This document shows, piece after piece, positions 6,720-12,394 of a stretch of 13,406 bases of DNA. How positions within the stretch are numbered: the stretch's first letter is position 1; each line of letters begins with the position of its first letter. This stretch comes from DAOPZC01 sp035353175. Lineage in GTDB: Bacteria > Verrucomicrobiota > Kiritimatiellia > RFP12 > UBA1067. The notes under the pieces are model-generated. The model ran no database searches, was not told where the DNA came from, and saw only the letters and a program-made list of their open reading frames with translations. Both the position numbers and the translations under genes were made by a program. The stretch covers positions 1 through 13,406 of the forward strand of contig DAOPZC010000090.1 of NCBI GenBank assembly GCA_035353175.1, written 5' to 3'.

Positions 6720-8344
6720 GAGGTGTCGATCTGGGCGTAGGGATTGCCGCTGCCGTTGCCGTCGTTGTATTTCGGCGGACAGGTGCCGCCGTCGAGCTGG
6801 ACCGGCGGGTTGAAGCTGTAGTCCGAGACCGCCAGACGACGCTGCTCGATGCGGTCCGGGAAGACGCGGAGCGCCATGAGGTCGAAGGACCAGACCAGGT
6901 CGCGCCCCATCTGGACGGTGGGGCAGTGGTTGGTCACGCTGACGAAGGCAGAGGCGACCGTGTCGTCGGCCACCGGGAAGTGCGTGGCGACCGTCAGTCG
7001 CGGCTTGGGCTCGATCTGGCTGAGGAGGTAGCCGAAGGCGCCCTGCGGCGTGTGCGAGCTGTTCTGGACGAACGTCAGGCCCTGGACGGTCTGCACGTAC
7101 TCCGGGTATAGCGCATCGCCCTCGACGGGCGCCGCGCTGAGCCCCATGTTCTTGTAGGCCCAGACGGCAGGGGGGACGACCATCTCGTGGATGAAGACAT
7201 CCACGCCGTTGCCGTTGTTGCTGGCCTGCGCGATGCTGTTGGTCTCGGGCTTGGTGTCGCTCGAGTAGATCATGCTCAGGGTCTTGCCTTCGGGCGTGGT
7301 CCATTCGAGCTTGTACCCCATCGAGCCCTTGCGGCAGTGGATGACGGGGTAATGGGTGACCTTGGCCTCCGTCGCGGCGTTGTCGTAGGCCACACCGCCG
7401 ATCTTCTCGAAGTCCAGTTCGATCGGCACCATGGCGTAGGCGTCGTAGGGCGAGTCGCCGCAGACGGGGACGGGGTCGTGCGGCAGCCCCCATTGTTCCT
7501 TGGTGGGCGGCACGTAGTTCGAGTAGCAGGTGGACTGGAAGCTGAAGCTTTCCGAGTGCCACCGCAGGGCTTGCCGCAGGCAGGCGCAGAAATTGCTGGT
7601 CCCGTCGTCGTAGAAGGTTCCCGGGCTGGCGGGGTTCTCGACGCCCGAAGGCTTGGAGCCCCAAACGTAGAGGGGCGTTTTGCGGTCCGCGGCGGGCCCG
7701 AAGCAGTAGATGTGGCTGAGGTCGCTCATGTGGTCGCCGTGCAGGTGGTTGATGAACACCTTGTCCATGCGGCGGAAGCCGACCACCGCGGCCGCGAAGT
7801 TGGCGGAGCAGCCGGCGCCGCAGTCGAAGATGAACTGGTCGCGCGCCCTGCCGCCGTAGACGCGGTCGTTCGGGTCGTTGCTCCAGCCAACCTGCACGAA
7901 GACGCTCATCTCGGCCTGCGCGCGGCGCACCGGCAGGGGGATCATCGAGCCCATGAAGATGATGCGCATCTCGTTGGTCGCGAGCGGCGTGAGCGGGTCG
8001 AGCGGCGGCAGCTCCTGGAAATAGGTGTAGCGCTGGGTCGCGGCGTTCGTGGGGTCGGTCGCCACGACGCGGTAGAACATCGGCACCGCCACCGAGCCGG
8101 ATGCCCCGAGCCCCGAGAGCCGCCCCGCGGCGTCTTGCCATGACGACCAGTTTCCGTTCAGCGACGAGGCCCACTCCACCGCGTAGTTGTTTGTGCCGGT
8201 GGCGCCCGGGTCGTTCCATGTGAGCGTCCCGTCCCCTTGGAAGGAGGTGATCTGAAGTTGCCCCCAGGCCGCGGCTTGGAAAAGCGTCGTCAGGGCCAGC
8301 AGATGGATCGAACGTGCGGATCTCAGGATTTCGTATGTGTTCAT
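6659..8344 (-). CDS. Secreted metallo-beta-lactamase-fold hydrolase (RNase Z/arylsulfatase-like)
   Basis: Encodes 561 residues. Residues 1-28 are a signal peptide (hydrophobic LLALTTLFQAAAWG). Residues 30-95 form a short beta module (LTWNDPGATGTNNYAVEWASS ... VPMFYRVV) that recurs in secreted proteins of the PVC group. The metallo-beta-lactamase fold follows from about 125: GSMIPLPVRRAQ, then HLHGDH (200-205) as the metal motif, and further candidate ligands His331 or His336, Asp363 (SSDT), His386 (IHEM), His431 (SSHT) and His455 (THFP). The order HxHxDH, SDT, HE, SHT, H matches RNase Z-like and AtsA-type arylsulfatase or phosphodiesterase enzymes rather than true beta-lactamases. The substrate is unknown; an extracellular sulfate or phosphate ester is plausible (inference). 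The tail ends in SPTNTDGSVNYRIDGY, shared with the fragment at 94. The start is supported by GGGAG eight bases upstream. It lies downstream of its own promoter and upstream of the co-oriented esterase gene, about 250 bp away. Confidence 0.88.
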   Translation of the reverse strand: MNTYEILRSARSIHLLALTTLFQAAAWGQLQITSFQGDGTLTWNDPGATGTNNYAVEWASSLNGNWSSWQDAAGRLSGLGASGSVAVPMFYRVVATDPTNAATQRYTYFQELPPLDPLTPLATNEMRIIFMGSMIPLPVRRAQAEMSVFVQVGWSNDPNDRVYGGRARDQFIFDCGAGCSANFAAAVVGFRRMDKVFINHLHGDHMSDLSHIYCFGPAADRKTPLYVWGSKPSGVENPASPGTFYDDGTSNFCACLRQALRWHSESFSFQSTCYSNYVPPTKEQWGLPHDPVPVCGDSPYDAYAMVPIELDFEKIGGVAYDNAATEAKVTHYPVIHCRKGSMGYKLEWTTPEGKTLSMIYSSDTKPETNSIAQASNNGNGVDVFIHEMVVPPAVWAYKNMGLSAAPVEGDALYPEYVQTVQGLTFVQNSSHTPQGAFGYLLSQIEPKPRLTVATHFPVADDTVASAFVSVTNHCPTVQMGRDLVWSFDLMALRVFPDRIEQRRLAVSDYSFNPPVQLDGGTCPPKYNDGNGSGNPYAQIDTSASISPTNTDGSVNYRIDGY

Positions 8345-8692
8345 GAGCGGACTCCCATTTTTGGAGTTGCGGACTTCAGCGTGACGTGTGACCGATGGAG
8401 AACATGAAATTATATAGTAAACGAAAAAAAGAGGATCGCGAGCGGATTTTTGCGTCTGTTCGAGAAAGGGGGGGGGAGGCGCACGTACGATCTCTTTTCA
8501 GGTTTGGTTTTCGAGTTGGGACTGGCTCTTTAACACGATGTCTTAACAGAAGCCTTGCTTGCCAACTGGCAGCGGCCCAGCGGGACCGCAGGGTGTGTTG
8601 TCTGCCGATAGGAAGGGTGTGGAGATGGGTTTGAGCAGAGACGGGGGACCGCACCGCCCGCCCGCCAACGTAGCGCGGGACGTCCCGGACCG
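8345..8692. other. Intergenic region upstream of the MBL-fold gene
   Basis: About 350 bp separating the minus-strand secreted-hydrolase gene from the plus-strand transposon region. It holds the minus-strand promoter at 8409-8414 and a run of nine G (8468-8476). A plus-strand frame from 8395 to 8634 is open (79 codons), but its product is Arg-rich, lacks a clear ribosome site and resembles nothing I know, so I do not call it. Nothing else is convincing here. Confidence 0.5.
8409..8414 (-). promoter_or_regulatory. -10 box (TATAAT) of the MBL-fold gene
   Basis: The minus strand reads a perfect TATAAT here, inside an A+T-rich stretch that stands out from the GC-rich surroundings. Transcription would begin near 8402, giving a leader of about 57 nt before the ATG at 8344 with its GGGAG ribosome site. 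The -35 position (GATCCT) is not consensus, so the promoter may be sigma-70-type with weak -35 or need an activator. Confidence 0.5.
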
Positions 8693-8968
8693 CGCAGGAG
8701 ACGGCTGCTGCCGTTCGGCGAGGTGGCTAAGGCCGTTGAGGCGGCCAAAGGGGGAGAGAGGAAGTCGTTCGCCGACAGGAGGGGCGATTGCGGGCGCGAC
8801 CTGGCGCTTTATGTGGCGCGGATGAACTGCGGTCTCTCGATTCCGGAGCTGGCCGCCCTGGCGGGCATAGAGCCGTCCGCCGCGTCCAAGGCGATCCAGC
8901 GCCTGAGAAAGCGCCTGCCATGCGACCGGAAACTGAAGCCAATCCTTCGGAGAGTTTCAAACCGGTAA
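8693..8968 (+). pseudogene. Decayed C-terminal remnant of a RAYT-type transposase (copy 1)
   Basis: The reading frame gives RRLLPFGEVAKAVEAAKG ... FADRRGDCGRDLALYVARMNCGLSIPELAALAGIEPSAASKAIQRLRKRL and stops at TAA 8966-8968. It matches the C-terminal DnaA domain IV-like helix-turn-helix of the full transposases at 9036 and 12395. The N-terminal catalytic domain is missing, and so is the element's right end. Divergence from the other copies shows that this is the oldest insertion. The left end of the next element (8969) abuts its stop codon directly, so the intact copy landed in or recombined with this relic. Confidence 0.75.
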
Positions 8969-8988
8969 AGGGGTTGTAATTTGACATT
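8969..8988 (+). repeat. Left terminal inverted repeat of copy 2
   Basis: AGGGGTTGTAATTTGACATT; its exact reverse complement lies at 10102-10121 and again at 10467-10486. The pairing extends by one flanking base to 21 bp. Confidence 0.85.
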
Positions 8989-9000
8989 AGACAAAACGGG

Positions 9001-9029
9001 TTGAAATGCGGAGTCGGCTTTGGTAGGGT
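9001..9029 (+). promoter_or_regulatory. Predicted leaderless promoter of transposase copy 2
   Basis: TTGAAA (9001-9006), a 17-bp spacer and TAGGGT (9024-9029) are followed only six bases later by the ATG at 9036. Transcription would therefore begin at or beside the start codon, and no Shine-Dalgarno sequence is present. Copy 4 has the same geometry with different hexamers (TTGATG, 17 bp, TACAGT, 6 bp, ATG), which supports the prediction. Confidence 0.5.
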
Positions 9030-9035
9030 GTCGGC

Positions 9036-10124
9036 ATGGCAAGACAACTGAGGCATCATTTCGCAGGCGGGTGGTACCACATCACGGCGCGGGGGATGGG
9101 GCGGCGGGAGATTTTCGAGACCGACCGCGACAGGGAACACTTCGTAGAACTGCTGGCCGCGATGGTCGAGCGCTACTGCATCGTGCTGCACGCGTACGTG
9201 CTGATGGACAACCACTACCACCTGCTGATCGAGACGCCGGAAGGCAATGCCAGCCGGGCGTTGCAGTGGCTGAACCTCAGCTACGCCGCCTGGTTCAACG
9301 CCAAGCACGGCCGCTCGGGGCCGCTGTTCCAGGCGCGTTTCAAGAGCATCCCCGTGGAGAACGAGGGCTCGTGGGCGCTGACGTGCAGCGTGTACATCCA
9401 CCTGAACCCCGTCCGTCTCCGCAGCCTCGGGCAGGGCAAGGAGGAGCGCGCCCGTGAAAAGGCCGGATTCATTGGGGAGGGGCCGACGGCGGCGCAGGTG
9501 AAGGCCCGGCTCGCTGTGCTCCGCCGCCATCCGTGGAGTTCCTATCACGCGTACGCGGGGTACGCGCCCAAGCCGGACTGGCTGACCTGCGATAGGCTCT
9601 GGTGGCACGCCGGGCAAGAGAAGGGCGCGGACCCGAAGGCGGACTACCGCCGTCACGTCGAGGAGTGCCTGCGCCAGGGCGTGGAGGAAGGCGCCTTCGA
9701 ACGTCTGACCGACGCGCTGGCCCTCGGAGGGGCCGCTTTCGTCGAACGCCTGCGCAGGAAGATTCCGAGGCGCGCGCGAGGGGAGACGAACGCGCGCTCT
9801 TGGCGCAGGCTGCTGCCGTTCGCCGAGGTGGTCGGGGCGTTCGAAGCCGTCAGAGGGGCGCGCTGGGACGACTTCATCGGACGCCACGGCGATTACGGGC
9901 GGGACCTCGTGCTTCACCTCGGGCGGCTTAAATGCGGCCTGACGTTGCGGGAGCTCGGCAAGGAGGCGGGGGACATGTCCGTCCCGGCGGTCGCGAAGGC
10001 CTGCGAGCGGATGCTTAAGAGGCTCAAGACCGACCGGACGCTGCAAAGGGTGTCCGCGAAGGTCATGAAGAAGATCGTTCAGAATGAAAACCGAAATGTA
10101 AAATGTCAAATTACAACCCCTTAG
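9036..10124 (+). CDS. RAYT/Y1-type transposase with C-terminal DnaA-like HTH
   Basis: Encodes 362 residues. Residues 1-130 are the HUH single-strand transposase domain of the REP-associated tyrosine transposase group: HHFAGGWYHITARGMGRREIF, then LMDNHYHLL with the HUH pair His60/His62, SYAAWFNAKHGRSGPLFQARF with candidate nucleophile Tyr83, VYIHLNPVR, and WSSY (167-170). A linker (about 180-280) leads to a C-terminal domain (about 280-345, GRDLVLHLGRLKCGLTLRELGKEAGDMSVPAVAKACERMLKRL) that resembles DnaA domain IV, a helix-turn-helix that binds double-stranded DNA. The last residues (CQITTP) are encoded by the right inverted repeat. All catalytic residues are present, so the enzyme is probably active. 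It is clearly related to the copy at 12395 (about three-quarters identical by eye) but belongs to a different subfamily. Confidence 0.93.
   Translation: MARQLRHHFAGGWYHITARGMGRREIFETDRDREHFVELLAAMVERYCIVLHAYVLMDNHYHLLIETPEGNASRALQWLNLSYAAWFNAKHGRSGPLFQARFKSIPVENEGSWALTCSVYIHLNPVRLRSLGQGKEERAREKAGFIGEGPTAAQVKARLAVLRRHPWSSYHAYAGYAPKPDWLTCDRLWWHAGQEKGADPKADYRRHVEECLRQGVEEGAFERLTDALALGGAAFVERLRRKIPRRARGETNARSWRRLLPFAEVVGAFEAVRGARWDDFIGRHGDYGRDLVLHLGRLKCGLTLRELGKEAGDMSVPAVAKACERMLKRLKTDRTLQRVSAKVMKKIVQNENRNVKCQITTP
10102..10121 (-). repeat. Right terminal inverted repeat of copy 2
   Basis: Exact reverse complement of 8969-8988. It is duplicated at 10467-10486 by the tandem duplication, so the element has one left and two right ends. 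Confidence 0.85.
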
Positions 10125-10130
10125 CCTTTA

Positions 10131-10489
10131 CGAGGCGCGCGCGAGGGGAGACGAACGCGCGCTCTTGGCGCAGGCTGCTGCCGTTCGCCGAGGTGGTCGG
10201 GGCGTTCGAAGCCGTCAGAGGGGCGCGCTGGGACGACTTCATCGGACGCCACGGCGATTACGGGCGGGACCTCGTGCTTCACCTCGGGCGGCTTAAATGC
10301 GGCCTGACGTTGCGGGAGCTCGGCAAGGAGGCGGGGGACATGTCCGTCCCGGCGGTCGCGAAGGCCTGCGAGCGGATGCTTAAGAGGCTCAAGACCGACC
10401 GGACGCTGCAAAGGGTGTCCGCGAAGGTCATGAAGAAGATCGTTCAGAATGAAAACCGAAATGTAAAATGTCAAATTACAACCCCTTAG
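10131..10489 (+). pseudogene. Duplicated transposase C-terminal domain (HTH only)
   Basis: Second unit of the tandem duplication, carrying the linker and DnaA-like helix-turn-helix without the catalytic domain. A frame opens at an ATG inside the first right inverted repeat (10103), reads MSNYNPLAFT, and enters the duplicated domain in frame, giving a possible 128-residue DNA-binding protein. No ribosome site is visible, so expression is uncertain. If made, it could occupy transposase binding sites without cutting (inference). Confidence 0.6.
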
Positions 10490-10494
10490 CCTTT

Positions 10495-11404
10495 CGCCAT
10501 CAGCAGCATCAAGCTCATGGCCGACTCGGCCTTCGGCGGCAGTTCGCGCTTTGATGTTTTTGGGCTGGACCTGAACGGCTACAAGCTGATTAAGAAGGGC
10601 ACGAACGCGATCCGCATGGACCTGATCACCAACACCTCCGGCGGCTTGGACGTCGCCGGGGGGTCGCTGTACTTCGAGGGCGTCAATCAGGTGTTCGAAG
10701 GCCCGGTGACGGTCTCCGCCGGCATGTACCTCGGCATGTATATTTACAGTGTGCCGCAGCGCTTCACGGGCAACATCACGCTGAACGGCGGCCGCATCTA
10801 CATCGGCGGGTACACGAACATCGTCAGCGGCAGCTGGTACGGGACGGTGACGGTCAACGGCGACGGCAGTATCCTGACGGGGGCGGTCGAGTCCGGAAAG
10901 AACTTGCCCGGAAGCCCCTGGGACGTGCATGTGTATAGCGCGATCTCCGGGAGCGGCGACCTGTACTTCAACCGCGCGTCGATCACGCAGGTGAGCGCTT
11001 CGAACAAGGTCATCAGCGTGTACGCCGACAACCCCTTCGCCGGGCGGGTCCACATCCAGCGCGGGACCTGCCGGCTGGCTTCAACCGGTGCGCTGCGCTT
11101 CGCGACGGGGGTCGAGGTCACGGCCGGGGCCAAGCTAGAGATCCTGAACACGGGCGACACGCTGGGCGAGACGGCGGTGATCGCGGTCTCGAACGACGTC
11201 AACACGGCCACCGGCGTCTATCTGGCAGACGGGGTCGAAGAGCACGTGGCCCGGGTGATCTTGGGCGGGACGGTCTTCGGCGAAGGGGGCGGGACGCACG
11301 GCAGCAGCGCCAGCGCGGCCGTACACAAGAACGACGAGTACTTCAGCGGCACGGGCATTCTGGTTTTGCCGCGCAGGCGAGGGACGCTGGTGCTGATGAA
11401 GTAG
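10495..11404 (+). pseudogene. 5'-truncated beta-strand (autotransporter-like) surface protein
   Basis: Open from just after the duplicated right end to TAG at 11402-11404. It begins FAISSIKLMADSAFGGSSRF with an in-frame TAG in the transposon end (10487-10489), so the N-terminus is lost; the ATG at 10517 is internal and lacks a ribosome site. The roughly 300 residues alternate short beta strands rich in Gly, Thr and Val (ITLNGGRIYIGGYTN, VTVNGDGSILTGAVESG, ISGSGDLYFNRASITQVSA, VEVTAGAKLEIL) and end in YFSGTGILVLPRRRGTLVLMK. This is the style of autotransporter-associated beta-strand repeat passenger proteins, common as large surface proteins in the PVC group. The missing 5' part is not elsewhere in the window, so a deletion or rearrangement accompanied the insertion. 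Confidence 0.75.
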
Positions 11405-11423
11405 AGGGGAGCCGTCTGTGTCG

Positions 11424-11462
11424 TCCCTCGCCCTGCCATTCTGAAGGGGGCCGGGCGAGGGA
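11424..11462 (+). terminator. Hairpin after the beta-strand protein gene
   Basis: TCCCTCGCCC (11424-11433) pairs perfectly with GGGCGAGGGA (11453-11462), a 10-bp GC-rich stem with a 19-nt loop starting about 20 bp past the stop codon. No T-run follows on either strand, so it may act as a 3' stabilising hairpin or a terminator of non-classical type. Confidence 0.5.
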
Positions 11463-11592
11463 GAAGGATTACGGCCTCACAGGAAGGAATAAGGGGTCGT
11501 TCATCCTAGAGCCGGAGTCGTAACTGTTTAGCGGATTCCGGCCCGCTTCACGAGGAGTCACGTTTGGGCAGGATGTCGGGGTCGTAGAGCGT

Positions 11593-11771
11593 GTCGGGCG
11601 GATGCGGTGCGGCCTGACGCTGAAGGAACTCGGCTGCCACGCGGGCGGCATGGGCATACAAGCGGTGTAAAGGCCTGCGGCAGAATGGGCGAGAGGCTGA
11701 AGACGGACAAGGGCGTGCAGCGGACGCTCGCCCGCGTCCGGCGCGCACTTGAAAGCGGCGTAAAGGCCTAA
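11593..11771 (+). pseudogene. Transposase C-terminal remnant with a frameshift (copy 3)
   Basis: Positions 11593-11724 match 13274-13406 in copy 4 with only three substitutions and one missing base (GTGTAAAGG versus GTGTCAAAGG). That single-base loss creates an immediate TAA. Restoring the frame gives RMRCGLTLKELGCHAGGMGIQAV-KACGRMGERLKTDKGVQRTLARVRRALESGVKA and a natural stop at 11769-11771. It therefore predicts the C-terminus of copy 4 beyond the window edge. The catalytic domain is absent. Confidence 0.85.
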
Positions 11772-11776
11772 TGTAC

Positions 11777-11796
11777 AATGTACAACTACAACCCCT
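11777..11796 (-). repeat. Right terminal inverted repeat of copy 3
   Basis: Read on the minus strand it is AGGGGTTGTAGTTGTACATT, matching the copy 2 end at most positions, with the same length and the same AGGGGT and ACATT borders. The inner part with its next bases forms a small palindrome (TGTACAATGTACA). Confidence 0.7.
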
Positions 11797-11973
11797 ATGC
11801 CCCCTCGGACGAAGGGGCAGAACGTGAGGTTCTTCGTCTACATCCCGATGCCGCTCGCGGCCGCGATCGGCGTCGAGGGCGGCGAGGAGGTGTCGTGGGA
11901 ACTGCTCGACCGGAAGGAACTCCACCTTGTGAGAGCGGCTCCGCCGCCGGTCAAGGCGGGAAAACGGAAATGA
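11797..11973 (+). CDS. Small AbrB-like protein, 58 aa
   Basis: The frame from ATG 11797 to TGA 11973 reads MPPRTKGQNVRFFVYIPMP, LAAAIGVEGGEEVSWELLD, RKELHLVRAAPPPVKAGKRK. The pattern of a strand, a short helix, a Gly-Gly-Glu-Glu turn, a WELLD strand and a HLVR strand with a basic tail resembles swapped-hairpin SpoVT/AbrB-type DNA-binding proteins. Similar short proteins accompany transposases in some PVC genomes, as I recall (not checked). A strong terminator hairpin follows directly, which supports a real gene. The transposon right end touches the ATG, so the native promoter and ribosome site are gone and the true N-terminus may have been longer. Function is unproven; it may be inactive now. 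Confidence 0.6.
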   Translation: MPPRTKGQNVRFFVYIPMPLAAAIGVEGGEEVSWELLDRKELHLVRAAPPPVKAGKRK

Positions 11974-11977
11974 AGAA

Positions 11978-12015
11978 GGGCGGCCTGCGGTCAATCCGCC
12001 TGCCGCCCGTCATTT
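11978..12015 (+). terminator. Intrinsic terminator of the 58-aa gene
   Basis: GGGCGGC (11978-11984) pairs with GCCGCCC (12002-12008), and within it GCGG (11987-11990) pairs with CCGC (11996-11999), leaving two symmetric CT bulges and a TCAAT loop. The stem is followed by GTCATTTT. It begins four bases past the stop codon. Confidence 0.7.
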
Positions 12016-12027
12016 TCAGCGCAACCC

Positions 12028-12047
12028 GATGTCACGATACGACCCCT
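12028..12047 (-). repeat. Solitary transposon right-end-like inverted repeat
   Basis: GATGTCACGATACGACCCCT matches the reverse complement of the copy 4 left end at 16 of 20 positions and the copy 2 right end at 15 of 20, with the same CCCCT border and ATGTC interior. No transposase sequence precedes it, so it is a lone end, left by deletion or marking a non-autonomous derivative. Confidence 0.5.
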
Positions 12048-12083
12048 GGACCTCCGCTGTCCGGCTATGGGACTACAGTGTAA

Positions 12084-12326
12084 TCATTTTGCATTATTGG
12101 TGAAAACCTCATTGGTGATAACCGAAGAACCGCGGTTTAAAAGCAAGAAGTCGAACGACCAATTGAAGTTGAACGTTTTTACACGTGGCTGCCCGTAAGA
12201 GTCGAGTTGTCCCGTCTCGTAGACGCCCTTGTCCGCGCACAAGAAGTAGCCGCGGCCGGGAACCGCTCCACCATCTTCCGTTATCGGCGTAAGGGCTCCT
12301 TGATACGAGAAGATCTTTGGACGAAT
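12084..12326 (-). pseudogene. C-terminal fragment of an unknown protein, cut by transposon copy 4
   Basis: A minus-strand frame is open from the left end of copy 4 to TGA at 12084-12086 and reads about 80 residues: IRPKIFSYQGALTPITEDGG, AVPGRGYFLCADKGVYETG, QLDSYGQPRVKTFNFNWS, FDFLLLNRGSSVITNEVF, TNNAK. The residue mix (aromatics, Asn, Gly, Thr) and absence of Arg-rich runs look like real protein, unlike the shadow frames here. It is less GC-rich than its neighbours. There is no start codon; the missing N-terminal part should have lain to the right, where copy 4 now sits. I do not recognise the family; a secreted or surface protein tail is possible. Confidence 0.6.
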
Positions 12327-12346
12327 AGGGGTCGTATATAGACATT
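12327..12346 (+). repeat. Left terminal inverted repeat of copy 4
   Basis: AGGGGTCGTATATAGACATT, the same length and borders as the copy 2 left end, with a diverged centre. Confidence 0.7.
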
Positions 12347-12359
12347 AGACAAATAGCCG

Positions 12360-12388
12360 TTGATGCGGGTACGGCGGTATGGTACAGT
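12360..12388 (+). promoter_or_regulatory. Predicted leaderless promoter of transposase copy 4
   Basis: TTGATG (12360-12365), 17-bp spacer, TACAGT (12383-12388), then six bases to the ATG at 12395. The spacing is identical to copy 2, and a ribosome site is absent in both. Confidence 0.5.
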
Positions 12389-12394
12389 ATCGGC

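Larger units (their letters stand above)
8969..10121 (+). mobile_element. Full RAYT-type transposon with 20-bp terminal inverted repeats (copy 2)
   Basis: The left end AGGGGTTGTAATTTGACATT (8969-8988) and right end (10102-10121) are perfect inverted repeats, giving a 1153-bp element with one transposase gene. The right inverted repeat encodes the last residues and runs into the stop codon of the transposase. The comparable ends of the other copies in this window (11777-11796, 12327-12346) define the same boundary, AGGGG/CCCCT. A tandem duplication adds a second right end at 10467-10486. RAYT genes are usually domesticated single genes without terminal inverted repeats, so this arrangement is atypical. 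Confidence 0.75.
9766..10494 (+). repeat. Perfect 364-bp tandem duplication (9766-10129 and 10131-10494)
   Basis: The two units appear identical base for base and are separated by a single A (10130), giving an offset of 365 bp. Each unit holds the transposase segment from residue 244 to the end, i.e. the linker and the DnaA-like helix-turn-helix, plus the right inverted repeat and eight flanking bases (TAGCCTTT). Identity implies a very recent event, or an assembly artefact. Confidence 0.95.
11492..11796 (+). mobile_element. Internally deleted RAYT-type element (copy 3)
   Basis: The right part is certain: a transposase C-terminal segment (11593-11771) and a right inverted repeat (11777-11796). 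The left limit is tentative: AGGGGTCGT at 11492-11500 matches the first nine bases of the copy 4 left end, but the next eleven bases mostly do not. If correct, the element has lost about three-quarters of its length. Nothing recognisable lies in 11501-11592 except a possible imperfect GCCGGA...TCCGGC pairing. Confidence 0.5.

Noticed and set aside
6636..8219. 527-codon minus-strand frame within the MBL-fold gene
   Set aside because: Out-of-frame shadow; the 561-aa frame has the metal motifs, signal peptide and ribosome site.
8395..8634. 79-codon plus-strand frame with a lysine-rich start (MENMKLYSKRKKEDRERIF)
   Set aside because: The first 20 residues look plausible, but the rest is Arg- and Cys-rich, no ribosome site is visible, and it overlies the minus-strand promoter and a G-run. 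Left as unsupported.
8727..10109. 460-codon minus-strand frame opposite transposase copy 2
   Set aside because: Antisense shadow spanning two elements and a remnant; the plus frame has clear HUH and HTH motifs.
11030..11048. ACAACCCCTT inside the beta-strand protein gene, resembling a transposon right end
   Set aside because: Only the last part matches, the inner ATGTC is missing, and the reading frame continues undisturbed.
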